A DNA stretch of 13,367 bases from JAXDLH01 sp034666705 (GTDB lineage: Bacteria; Chloroflexota; UBA6077; SHYK01). Under the pieces are notes generated by a model, which saw nothing but the letters and a program-made list of their open reading frames with translations, did no database searches and had not been told where the DNA came from. Location of the stretch: positions 1-13,367 of the forward strand of contig JAXDLH010000340.1 in the NCBI GenBank assembly GCA_034666705.1, read 5' to 3'. Position numbers and translations under genes: made by a program. Positions 7,532 through 13,367 of the stretch are shown here, in pieces. Each line of letters begins with the position of its first letter. Within the stretch, counting starts at the first letter, position 1.

Positions 7532-7571
7532 TCGAACCCCCTCCACCCGAATTCGGGTGGAGGGGGTTCGA
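7532..7571 (-). terminator. Rho-independent terminator of the psp operon
   Basis: A perfect 40-bp palindrome (two 20-base arms meeting at AATT) begins 21 nt after the pspA stop. Read on the minus strand, it is followed by TTTGTTAG, a short T-rich tail. The stem is unusually long and perfect. It should insulate the TerC gene from psp transcription. Confidence 0.8.
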
Positions 7572-7592
7572 GAAGAAGGTCTCGCTCCCAAA

Positions 7593-8273
7593 TTACGGGT
7601 TGGGCGTCGAGCTCCCGCCCCCGACCTTGCTCTTCAGCGCCTCGAGCTCCTTATCGACCTCATCCTGGTGCTCCAGGTGGCGGAAGCGGGTGTCCAGCGT
7701 ATCCTGGTCCAACTCAGCGTAAGCCTGCGCCCGCGCCTCTTGCTCCTGTACCCGCTCTTCCATGCGGCCGAACTCGCCCAGCGCACCGCTCGAGTCGACG
7801 CCCGCCAACGTCTGGCGGATATTCGTTTCGGCCTTCGCGCGCCGGCTGCGGGCGATCAGCAGGTCTTGCTTGGTCTTCGCCTCGTTGATCTTGTCCTCGA
7901 GCTGACGCAGCGCCTGCTTCAACTGCTCGACCTGGGCGTGCTGCGACTCGTACTGTTCCTGGTAGCCGGTCGCCGTCTCCTGCAGCAGGCGGCGGCGGGA
8001 GAGCGCTTCACGGGCGAGGTCGTCCTCGCCCTTCTGGACGGCCAGCTCGGCCTTGCGCTGCCAGTCGTCGGCCTGTTTCTGACTGTCCTTGTAGTGCTGC
8101 TCGAGTCGCTTCTCGTCGGCGATCGATGCTGCTACCTGCGTCTTGACCTGGACAAGCTGATTGTCCATATCCATGATGAGCTGGCGGATCACCTTCTCGG
8201 GATCCTCGGCGCGTGATACGAGATCGTTCAGATTGGCGCGGATCAGGGTTGAGACACGGTCCAGAAGACCCAT
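7593..8273 (-). CDS. pspA: Phage shock protein A / IM30 family membrane-stress protein
   Basis: 226 aa, the normal PspA length. It is a peripheral inner-membrane protein of the ESCRT-III superfamily that coats damaged membrane and limits proton leakage. The N-terminal amphipathic helix (MGLLDRVSTLIRANLNDLV) and the EDPEKVIRQLIMDM motif (23-36) are canonical. A long coiled coil runs from about 38 to 150 with the conserved W71..KA.LA...G..DLA.EAL core. A second helical part spans about 165-185, and the C-terminal segment VDKELEALK is at 206-214, ending in a Gly/Ser/Pro tail. AAGGAA lies about 11 nt before the ATG, rather far. It is the last gene of the operon, 39 nt after the half-PspA gene; a 5-bp hairpin (8296-8310) lies in that gap. 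No cognate PspB/C is seen here. The family call is firm. Confidence 0.95.
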   Translation of the reverse strand: MGLLDRVSTLIRANLNDLVSRAEDPEKVIRQLIMDMDNQLVQVKTQVAASIADEKRLEQHYKDSQKQADDWQRKAELAVQKGEDDLAREALSRRRLLQETATGYQEQYESQHAQVEQLKQALRQLEDKINEAKTKQDLLIARSRRAKAETNIRQTLAGVDSSGALGEFGRMEERVQEQEARAQAYAELDQDTLDTRFRHLEHQDEVDKELEALKSKVGGGSSTPNP

Positions 8274-8312
8274 GGTTGCCGTTGTTCCTTTCTCTGACGC
8301 TCATGGCGTCGC

Positions 8313-8729
8313 TTACGGTTGTAGCGGCTCGTTCATCGGTGGGGTGGCCGCCGTCCCCCTGGGTCGCTGTTTGAGCTCCTCCAACTCCCGCTCGACTTCG
8401 AGCGCGGAGAGTCGCGCCTCCAAGCTAGGCGAGGACACCGCAGGTGGCGGACCCGGGCCCCGTCCTGCAGCTACTGAGCCGCGCAGCAGCTCAACCTCGG
8501 CGTGCAGCTCGTCCGCCCGCTGCAGCAGGGTCCGCGCTTGCTGCGCGCTTCGATCGGCCCGCTCGCGCGCTTCCGCCGCCAGGTCTGGCAAGCCGCGCTC
8601 CTCGGCGAAGCGCGCCCGCTGGGCCCAGCGGGCCGCCTCGGCCTCCGCCCGTTGCGCTTCGCGGCGCAGCCGGTGCTCGCCTCCCATTGCGTCGACCAGT
8701 GCCGTGTGCCGCGCGCGTGGCTCACTCAC
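8313..8729 (-). CDS. Half-size PspA-like coiled-coil protein
   Basis: 138 aa from a GTG whose first bases overlap the XRE stop (GTGAGTGA, 8-nt overlap), with GGAGG 6 nt upstream. The protein is rich in Ala, Glu and Arg and strongly helical at about 14-86, then has a Gly/Pro linker (89-100) and a short helix (102-122). Residues 18-58 align with PspA 54-94 of the neighbouring gene without a gap: E.RL, Trp35 with Trp71, A..A...G..DLA.EA..R. Its end, VERELEELK (112-120), matches PspA VDKELEALK. It lacks the N-terminal membrane helix and the rest of the coiled coil. I infer an internally deleted PspA paralogue that could pair with or regulate PspA filaments. A name for this family is not known to me. 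It is cotranscribed with the genes on both sides. Confidence 0.85.
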   Translation of the reverse strand: MSEPRARHTALVDAMGGEHRLRREAQRAEAEAARWAQRARFAEERGLPDLAAEARERADRSAQQARTLLQRADELHAEVELLRGSVAAGRGPGPPPAVSSPSLEARLSALEVERELEELKQRPRGTAATPPMNEPLQP

Positions 8730-9234
8730 GGCCAGCCTCCAGCGACGGGCCGCTCGTGACCTTCGACCGGCCCCGGACGAGCGAGACGTCGAGTTCTTGC
8801 TCTGCATTCGGCGCTCCGCGCTCCGCACCAGCCGCGATCAGTGCCGCCCGCGGGTCGGGCCGGGAAGCCAGGTACAGCAATGCCTCGTACAACTCCACGT
8901 CGTCCCGCACTTCCTCCGCCCGCAGCGCCAGCCACTCGCTCACGTTTGCCGTTGGCGACTCGACTACGGACGTTAGCCCCTCCTGAAACCCTTCCGGGTC
9001 ACCTACTAGATAGCCCGGATGCACCCGGAAGAAGCGGGCGAGAGCCTCGCGGCTGTTCGCCGTCAGGTGGGGACGCGTTCCGCTCTCGATCTGGGAGAGA
9101 TAGGGCAGACTGAGTCCCTGGCCGAGTTCGGCCTGCATCAACCGCACCACCTCCGCTTTGGAGAGGGGCCGACCGAGCCCACGGAGTTGCCCCTCGATCT
9201 CGCGCAGGTGCTGGAGCTTCTCGGCCAGTCGCAT
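8722..9234 (-). CDS. XRE-family transcriptional regulator of the psp operon
   Basis: 170 aa from the ATG at 9234; an in-frame GTG at 9243 is a possible alternative. An earlier TTG (9267) lies inside the operator-like palindrome and upstream of likely translation signals. The helix-turn-helix spans about residues 24-79: LSKAEVVRLMQ..., recognition part LPYLSQIESGTRPHL (43-57), then LARFFRVHPGYLVGD (65-79), a typical Cro/CI ending. A C-terminal helical part (about 97-135, WLALRAEEVRDDVELYEALL) may sense or dimerise, followed by a polar tail. It is first in the operon, overlapping the next gene by 8 nt, and probably represses its own promoter through the 15-bp repeat at 9254-9268. Actinobacterial PspA genes are known to be linked to another XRE protein, ClgR; whether this one is its counterpart is unresolved. 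Confidence 0.88.
   Translation of the reverse strand: MRLAEKLQHLREIEGQLRGLGRPLSKAEVVRLMQAELGQGLSLPYLSQIESGTRPHLTANSREALARFFRVHPGYLVGDPEGFQEGLTSVVESPTANVSEWLALRAEEVRDDVELYEALLYLASRPDPRAALIAAGAERGAPNAEQELDVSLVRGRSKVTSGPSLEAGRE
8736..8740 (-). promoter_or_regulatory. Ribosome binding site setting the GTG start of the half-PspA gene
   Basis: GGAGG on the minus strand, 6 nt before the GTG at 8729 and inside the end of the XRE gene. It rules out longer upstream starts in this frame and supports coupled translation. Confidence 0.75.
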
Positions 9235-9253
9235 CGTCCCCACTCGGCGCGTA

Positions 9254-9268
9254 TTTGCAATCTGCAAA
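9254..9268. promoter_or_regulatory. 15-bp inverted repeat, likely XRE operator
   Basis: TTTGCA-ATC-TGCAAA is a perfect 6-bp inverted repeat with a 3-bp centre. It lies just downstream of the TACAAT box of the leftward promoter, so it covers the predicted transcription start (about 9264). A dimeric HTH protein bound here would block initiation. Autoregulation by the XRE product is an inference from position. Confidence 0.65.
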
Positions 9269-9270
9269 CT

Positions 9271-9298
9271 ATTGTACCGCGTGCGCCGCCGGTGTCAA
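9271..9298 (-). promoter_or_regulatory. Sigma-70-type promoter of the XRE-psp operon
   Basis: On the minus strand TTGACA (9298-9293, 6/6) and TACAAT (9276-9271, 5/6) are spaced by 16 nt. This is the best promoter match in the window. The predicted leader is about 30 nt. Confidence 0.75.
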
Positions 9299-9316
9299 GG
9301 GGCGAGCCTGGCGTCG

Positions 9317-9325
9317 TGGCATAAT
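9317..9325 (+). promoter_or_regulatory. Extended -10 promoter of nuoD
   Basis: TGG-CATAAT, an extended -10 element with 5/6 match and no -35 box. Its upstream region (9297-9302) overlaps the -35 of the divergent psp promoter, so the two polymerases may compete. The start point would be near 9332, about 20 nt before the nuoD ATG. Confidence 0.5.
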
Positions 9326-9352
9326 CCACCTACGAGGATGCGGGAGGCGTCA

Positions 9353-10486
9353 ATGGAGATCCCCGTCGGGCTGCAAGAGGAGCTCATTCAGGAAGGCGAG
9401 CTTCTCACCATTAATATGGGGCCGCAGCACCCGAGCACTCACGGCGTGTTCCGCATGATCCTGACCCTCGACGGCGAGACGGTCGTGTCCTGCCGGCCCG
9501 TCATGGGCTACCTGCACCGCTCCGTCGAGAAGCTCGCCGAGTCCCGCACTTATATGCAGGACATCATCTTCACGGATCGGCTCGATTACCTGGCGCCGAT
9601 GACCACGAATCTGCCGTTCGCCATGGCCACGGAGCAGCTCGCCGGTCTCGAGGTGCCCGAGCGCGCGCAGCTCGTCCGCGTCATCATGTGCGAGCTGCAG
9701 CGCTTCGCCAGCCATTGCGTCGCGATCGGCACCTTTGCCAACGACACCGGCGCGTTCCATACGGCGTTGATGTACACCTTTCGCGAGCGGGAGCGGATCC
9801 TCGACATCTATGACGAAGCGTGCGGCGCCCGCATGACCGTGAGCTATATCCGCTACGGCGGGGTCGCGCGCGATCTCACCGACGATGCGCTGCGCATGAT
9901 CCGTGAGTTCGTCGCGGACATGGACCGCAACATCGACGAGTTCGAGTCGATGATGACGGACAACGAGATCTTCAAGGCTCGCACCCAGGGCATCGGCGCA
10001 CTGAGCGCTGACGATGCGATCGCCAACAGCATTACCGGGCCGATGCTCCGCGCCTCGGGTGTACCGTACGACGTGCGCAAGGCAGAGCCCTACTCGCTCT
10101 ACGAGCGCTTCGATTTCGACATCCCGACGCGCCGGGACGGCGACTGCTACGACCGGTATATGGTGCGTGTGGCCGAGATGCGGCAGACGAGGCAGATCCT
10201 CGAACAGGCGCTCAAGGACCTGCCCGAGGGGCCGGTGATGGGTAAGGTCCCCAAGGTGTTCCGGCCCGCAAAGGGCTACGCCTATGCGCGAACCGAGAGC
10301 CCGAAGGGTGAGATCGGCGTGTATCTGGTGAGTGACGGTAAGACCGAGCCGTACCGGTTCCACATCCGGCCGCCGAGCTTCATCAATCTCGGCGTGCTGA
10401 GCAATCTCGTCGTGGGGAACAAGGTCGCGGACGCGGTGGTCATCCTTGGCAGCATTGACATCGTTATGGGCGAGGTGGACAGGTAA
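9353..10486 (+). CDS. nuoD: NADH-quinone oxidoreductase subunit D (complex I, 49-kDa type)
   Basis: 377 aa from the ATG at 9353, preceded by GGGAGG at 5 nt; an ATG at 9338 is in frame but has GAGG right against it. The subunit sits at the membrane junction of the peripheral arm and forms much of the quinone pocket with NuoB. Signatures are GPQHPSTHG (23-31), GYLHRSVEK (52-60), TDRLDY (74-79, quinone-pocket Tyr79), the CELQRFASH block (113-121), RASGVPYDVRKAEPYS (233-248), and the C-terminal GSIDIVMGEVDR. Between GPV (293) and ESPKGE (315-320) only about 28 residues remain where E. coli has about 53; the usual MExLIxHF helix is missing. The downstream partner is nuoI, not nuoE or nuoH. The assignment is certain; the short form may mark an 11-subunit type complex. 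Confidence 0.96.
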   Translation: MEIPVGLQEELIQEGELLTINMGPQHPSTHGVFRMILTLDGETVVSCRPVMGYLHRSVEKLAESRTYMQDIIFTDRLDYLAPMTTNLPFAMATEQLAGLEVPERAQLVRVIMCELQRFASHCVAIGTFANDTGAFHTALMYTFRERERILDIYDEACGARMTVSYIRYGGVARDLTDDALRMIREFVADMDRNIDEFESMMTDNEIFKARTQGIGALSADDAIANSITGPMLRASGVPYDVRKAEPYSLYERFDFDIPTRRDGDCYDRYMVRVAEMRQTRQILEQALKDLPEGPVMGKVPKVFRPAKGYAYARTESPKGEIGVYLVSDGKTEPYRFHIRPPSFINLGVLSNLVVGNKVADAVVILGSIDIVMGEVDR

Positions 10487-10494
10487 CAGCGCGT

Positions 10495-10641
10495 GTCATC
10501 CTGAGGCCGCTGCCGAAGGATCCGTGACCCCAGCATTGAAGCAGCGACGAGATGCAATCAGGGATCCTTCGCTGTACTGCTTGGGAAATAGATTTCCAGG
10601 CCGAGGTGGCGCCCCGCCGGGGCATGACGACTCAGGATGAC
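10495..10641. repeat. 147-bp nested palindromic repeat (MITE/REP-like)
   Basis: Perfect 11-bp inverted ends, GTCATCCTGAG (10495-10505) and CTCAGGATGAC (10631-10641). Inside are a second pair, CGAAGGATCC (10514-10523) and GGATCCTTCG (10562-10571), and two small hairpins, GGAAAT-AG-ATTTCC (10584-10597) and GCCCC-GCC-GGGGC (10611-10623). It has no open frame and lies wholly between nuoD and nuoI. Elements with these ends and a GGATCCTTCG core recur in intergenic DNA of several bacterial genomes, to my recollection. It may fold in RNA and affect the nuoD-nuoI transcript. Confidence 0.75.
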
Positions 10642-10691
10642 CAGGCCATTGGCTGTTTTCGTTCATGTGGACGAGAGCAAGGGAGTGCATG

Positions 10692-11582
10692 ATGTTCGGA
10701 GCCGGACTGGCCAAGGGCCTTGCCACGACGCTCAAACATTTCTTCGGGCCCAAGGTCACGATCCAATATCCAGAGGAGCGCGCGCCGCTGCACACGGGTT
10801 TCCGAGGGCTGCCCCGGCTCCTCTACGACGAGGACCCCGAACACCTGCGCTGCGTCGCGTGCAGTATCTGCGCCAATGCCTGCCCGGTGAACGTCATCCA
10901 CATCGACACGCACCGGGGCGCTGACCGCAAGCTGGTGCTCGACCGCTTCGACATCGAGGCCGGCGGCTGCGTGTTCTGCGGCTTCTGCGTCGAGGCGTGC
11001 CCGTTCGAAGCGCTCACCATGATGCACGGCTTCGAGCTCGCGGCCTACAACCGGGAGCAGCTCCTCTGGGACAAGGAGATGCTGGCTATCAAGTCGACCC
11101 CGCGCACGCTGGCCGACATGGAGCGCATCCACGGGCCGGGCAAAGAAGAGAAGAAAGAGGCGGCGGCAGCGCCGAGCGCGGTCAAGCCAGTCGCCGCCGC
11201 AGTTGGTGCCGCGGGCGCCGCGACCGCTCCCGAGGGGAACGGGACGGAGGCGTCGACGGCGAATGGGGCGACGGCGCCAAATGGCGGGGCCCAGCCCGCC
11301 GCGCCTACCGAAGCGCCGATGCCCGCCGAAGGGCAGCCCGCGCGGGTTGCCGCGCCCGCCTCGGATACGACCGAGCCATCGTCGCACGTCTCCGAGGCGG
11401 TACCGGGTGCCACAGGCGGCGAGCGGTCGGTGGCGATTCAAGAGGGTCCTACGCCACCGCCCGCCAACGTCTCGATGCCTCTGGAGGGTACTGGCGTGAA
11501 GCCAGAACCCGGCGCACCGCCCGGCCCGGCCGACTCGCCGAGCCAAGCCTCTGGCCCGAAGCCGCCGTCGCCCCCGACCTAG
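10692..11582 (+). CDS. nuoI: NADH-quinone oxidoreductase subunit I with long C-terminal tail
   Basis: 296 aa from the ATG at 10692 (GGGAG 6 nt upstream; the adjacent ATG at 10689 would be only 3 nt away). It carries two 4Fe-4S clusters of the peripheral arm. Ligands are Cys54, 57, 60, 64 in CVACSICANACP and Cys93, 96, 99, 103 in CVFCGFCVEACP. The N-terminal AKGLATTLKHFFGPKVTIQYPEE is the usual membrane-contacting lead. The family core ends near residue 150. The remaining 146 residues are Ala/Pro/Gly/Thr-rich with a KEEKKE start, no cysteine and no predicted fold; normal NuoI is about 160-180 aa in all. The tail stays open to a TAG inside a strong hairpin. It is about 205 nt after nuoD with a palindromic repeat between. 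The core call is certain; the role of the tail is unknown. Confidence 0.95.
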   Translation: MFGAGLAKGLATTLKHFFGPKVTIQYPEERAPLHTGFRGLPRLLYDEDPEHLRCVACSICANACPVNVIHIDTHRGADRKLVLDRFDIEAGGCVFCGFCVEACPFEALTMMHGFELAAYNREQLLWDKEMLAIKSTPRTLADMERIHGPGKEEKKEAAAAPSAVKPVAAAVGAAGAATAPEGNGTEASTANGATAPNGGAQPAAPTEAPMPAEGQPARVAAPASDTTEPSSHVSEAVPGATGGERSVAIQEGPTPPPANVSMPLEGTGVKPEPGAPPGPADSPSQASGPKPPSPPT

Positions 11583-11616
11583 CGCCTCTCCCGCAGCGGG
11601 AGAGGCGCTAGGTCGG
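11574..11616. terminator. 20-bp-stem hairpin between convergent genes
   Basis: Arms 11574-11593 and 11597-11616 pair perfectly around a CAG loop. The nuoI stop codon lies in the left arm, and the convergent transporter gene ends 11 bp beyond the right arm. No T-tract is seen on either side. It probably acts as a bidirectional transcript end or RNA-stabilising structure. Its core (CTCTCCCGCAGCGGGAGAG) is a motif often repeated in GC-rich genomes. Confidence 0.65.
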
Positions 11617-11627
11617 TACGGGTGTCG

Positions 11628-13367
11628 CTACGACGCGACGTCCCACTCATTGGCGTTCCACGCCTGGGTCGCGTCTGGCGTTGGCTTGGCGTTGACATTC
11701 CGCAGCCGATTCCCGATGAGCACCGGCTGGGGATCGTAAAACAGCCCGAGCACCACGACCTGATCCGACAGGTGGTGCAGGATCTGCCCCAGCACCGTGG
11801 TCCGGTCCCGCGGGGCGATCGTGACGAAATAGTTGTCCAGCAACGCGTCGAGCTCTGGGCTCTGGTACCGTCCGTTGTTGCCGCCCGTGAAGTGGTTGGA
11901 TGCTTGCGGAGCCTGCGAGGAATACAGATTTCCCAGCCCGCGCAGGTCGTTTGACCGCCGCGTGACCTCGAAACCTGGGTATGACGCACGGAACTCGTCA
12001 TCCGAGGCGAGCTGCCGCGGAATCAGGTAGGAGCTCGCATCGACGCCGAGTTTCTGCCAGAAGCTCGTTACGGCGAGCATGACTCGCTGATTGAGGTCGG
12101 TCTGTGAGGCGCGGAGCTCGACCGAGAGCTTCTGACCCGTCGCGTCCTGATACGTGCCATCTGGGCCCTTGTGATAGCCAAGCTGCTCGATCGCGTCGGC
12201 CGCCCGGCGCGGATCGTATGCGTACCGCACCACCTGCTGGCGCTCGATCTCCTGGTATGCCTGCTGGTTGGGCTGCATCCAGCTATCGGCCACCGACGAG
12301 AGCCCGTCCTCGATCGTGTCGACCATCTCCTGGCGGTCGATCGCCTGGAGCATCGCCCGCCGGAATTGGACGTTGCCGATGATCGCCGGGGTCGGGTTGA
12401 TGAACTGCGGAAACACCGAGGCCCAACTGTCCGGCGCCATCTCCACATGGCCGTCGTGCCACTGATCGCGTACCTGGACCGCCTGGTTGATGCTGACGCT
12501 GCGGCCAAGCGTCAGCTCGACTGTTCCCGACAGAATGTTCGCCACCAGCGCGTTCTGGTCCGGGATGAAGCGCACCTCGATCTCATCGAGCTTGGGCCGC
12601 CCACCGACGAACCCATCGAACGCTTCGAGCTGCAGGTAGTTGTCGCGCACCCAGGTGCGCAGCTTGAATGGGCCTGCGCCGACGAAGGAGGTGGACCAGT
12701 ACGGCAGCTCCATGAAGGTGGCCTTGTCCGTCGTGTACGGAGCTTCTAGCAGGTGGGATGGCACCGGGGCGGCGAGCCGGTCCGCCCCCAATGCGAAGAG
12801 CGCATCGGCCTTGATGTAGGGCTTGCTCCAGCGCACCAACACCGTCTGGGGATCGGGCGTCTCGACCGCCTGGATCGTGTCGTAGACGCGACTTCGGAAG
12901 GACACGAGATCCGTGTCGCGGCCGAGCGTCACGGCCAGCGCAAAGTCGCGAGAGGTGACCGGGGTGCCGTCCTGCCACCGGGCATTCGAGCGAATCTTCC
13001 ACGTGGTCTCCATCCGTCCGTCGGGGAGCACCTTCCAGAGGCCGTTCTCGACCGACGGGACGGCCTCGGCAAGCTGGGGGGTGAGGCCGCCAGCCTTGTC
13101 GGCCGTGGCCATGCCCGCATGCACGAGCTGCTCCAGCTCGTCTACGCCGCGCACGGTGGAGGATCCGGCCGCGGTATTGACCTGGCCGCTCATCGTGAAC
13201 GGCTCGCCCTGCATCGCGATGACGATACGCTTCGGCGGACCAGGCGGCTGACTTGTCGTCCCTGCCTGGCTCGAGGCTGGCGCGGTGGGGGCCGTGGTCG
13301 TCGGGGCGGCACACGCCGCGAGGGTCAGGGCGAGGACGATCCAGCCTGCATTGAGGCGGTGCCTCAG
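11628..13367 (-). CDS. ABC transporter substrate-binding lipoprotein, family 5 (peptide/nickel type), N-terminus cut by window edge
   Basis: 579 codons are visible, ending at TAG 11630-11628. The frame stays open to the window edge; the internal ATG at 13214 would lose the export signal. The visible start reads LRHRLN, a hydrophobic stretch and the lipobox LTLAAC (Cys codon 13313-13311), then a Thr/Pro/Ala/Ser linker, so it is a membrane-anchored lipoprotein missing at most a few residues. Family traits include KRIVIAMQGEPFTMSG at the mature start, PSVENGLWKVLPDGRMETTWKIRSNARWQDGTPVTSRDF (Dpp/OppA lobe I), FVGAGPFKL, and the FRRAMLQAIDRQEMVD region. Such proteins deliver peptides, nickel chelates or sugars to an inner-membrane importer; the ligand cannot be read. 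Permease genes would be expected upstream, outside the window. Confidence 0.92.
   Translation of the reverse strand: MRHRLNAGWIVLALTLAACAAPTTTAPTAPASSQAGTTSQPPGPPKRIVIAMQGEPFTMSGQVNTAAGSSTVRGVDELEQLVHAGMATADKAGGLTPQLAEAVPSVENGLWKVLPDGRMETTWKIRSNARWQDGTPVTSRDFALAVTLGRDTDLVSFRSRVYDTIQAVETPDPQTVLVRWSKPYIKADALFALGADRLAAPVPSHLLEAPYTTDKATFMELPYWSTSFVGAGPFKLRTWVRDNYLQLEAFDGFVGGRPKLDEIEVRFIPDQNALVANILSGTVELTLGRSVSINQAVQVRDQWHDGHVEMAPDSWASVFPQFINPTPAIIGNVQFRRAMLQAIDRQEMVDTIEDGLSSVADSWMQPNQQAYQEIERQQVVRYAYDPRRAADAIEQLGYHKGPDGTYQDATGQKLSVELRASQTDLNQRVMLAVTSFWQKLGVDASSYLIPRQLASDDEFRASYPGFEVTRRSNDLRGLGNLYSSQAPQASNHFTGGNNGRYQSPELDALLDNYFVTIAPRDRTTVLGQILHHLSDQVVVLGLFYDPQPVLIGNRLRNVNAKPTPDATQAWNANEWDVAS

Noticed and set aside
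9265..9267. TTG at 9267 as start of the XRE gene
   Set aside because: It lies inside the operator-like palindrome and at the predicted transcription start, so it could not have a ribosome site; the ATG at 9234 begins the natural protein.
1..13367. CRISPR arrays, tRNA or rRNA genes, transposases, phage genes
   Set aside because: I looked on both strands and saw no direct-repeat array, no cloverleaf-type sequence, and no integrase or transposase motif; the only repeat-like element is the 147-bp palindromic one.

Overview
The window is GC-rich bacterial DNA, packed with genes on both strands. The gene set suggests a Chloroflexota bacterium, perhaps of the Thermomicrobia/Sphaerobacter kind. Pointers are a short-form NuoD followed by NuoI, a PPi-type phosphofructokinase, GTG/TTG starts with strong GGAGG sites, and an intergenic repeat with GTCATCCTGAG ends. 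The taxonomic call is an inference from recollection; no marker gene here proves it.

Left part (1-6392, + strand). A secreted L,D-transpeptidase with tandem SH3-like repeats (231-1616) is followed by a 289-nt gap. Then come soluble inorganic pyrophosphatase (ppa), a large membrane glycosyltransferase of the ArnT/PMT type, a DJ-1/PfpI-family protein, and a phosphofructokinase whose active-site motifs point to pyrophosphate rather than ATP as phosphoryl donor. ppa and the glycosyltransferase are 14 nt apart. The PfpI and PFK genes are 16 nt apart and probably share an extended -10 promoter at 4522-4530.

Middle part (6395-9298, - strand). A three-gene envelope-stress operon runs leftward from a good promoter (TTGACA-16-TACAAT): an XRE regulator, a small coiled-coil protein, and PspA/IM30. 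It ends in a 40-bp perfect palindrome acting as terminator. A TerC/Alx-type membrane protein lies downstream on the same strand and converges on PFK with a 2-bp gap. The small protein aligns without gaps to the central PspA hairpin and repeats the PspA C-terminal motif, so it looks like an internally deleted PspA paralogue. A 15-bp inverted repeat sits over the predicted start point of the operon and is the likely operator of the XRE protein.

Right part (9317-11616, + strand). nuoD and nuoI, two peripheral-arm subunits of complex I, are transcribed divergently from the psp operon. No other nuo gene lies between them; the gap holds a 147-bp palindromic repeat. NuoD lacks about 25 residues near its C-terminus, and NuoI carries a low-complexity tail of about 146 residues. 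The nuoI stop codon lies inside a 20-bp-stem hairpin that separates it from the convergent last gene.

Right edge (11628-13367, - strand). This is the lipoprotein substrate-binding protein of a peptide/nickel-type ABC transporter, cut by the window edge at its N-terminus.

The most interesting unit is the XRE / half-PspA / PspA operon with its operator-like palindrome, back to back with proton-pumping complex I genes and next to a TerC gene. PspA proteins guard membrane integrity and proton-motive force, so the layout makes functional sense, but the link is an inference.
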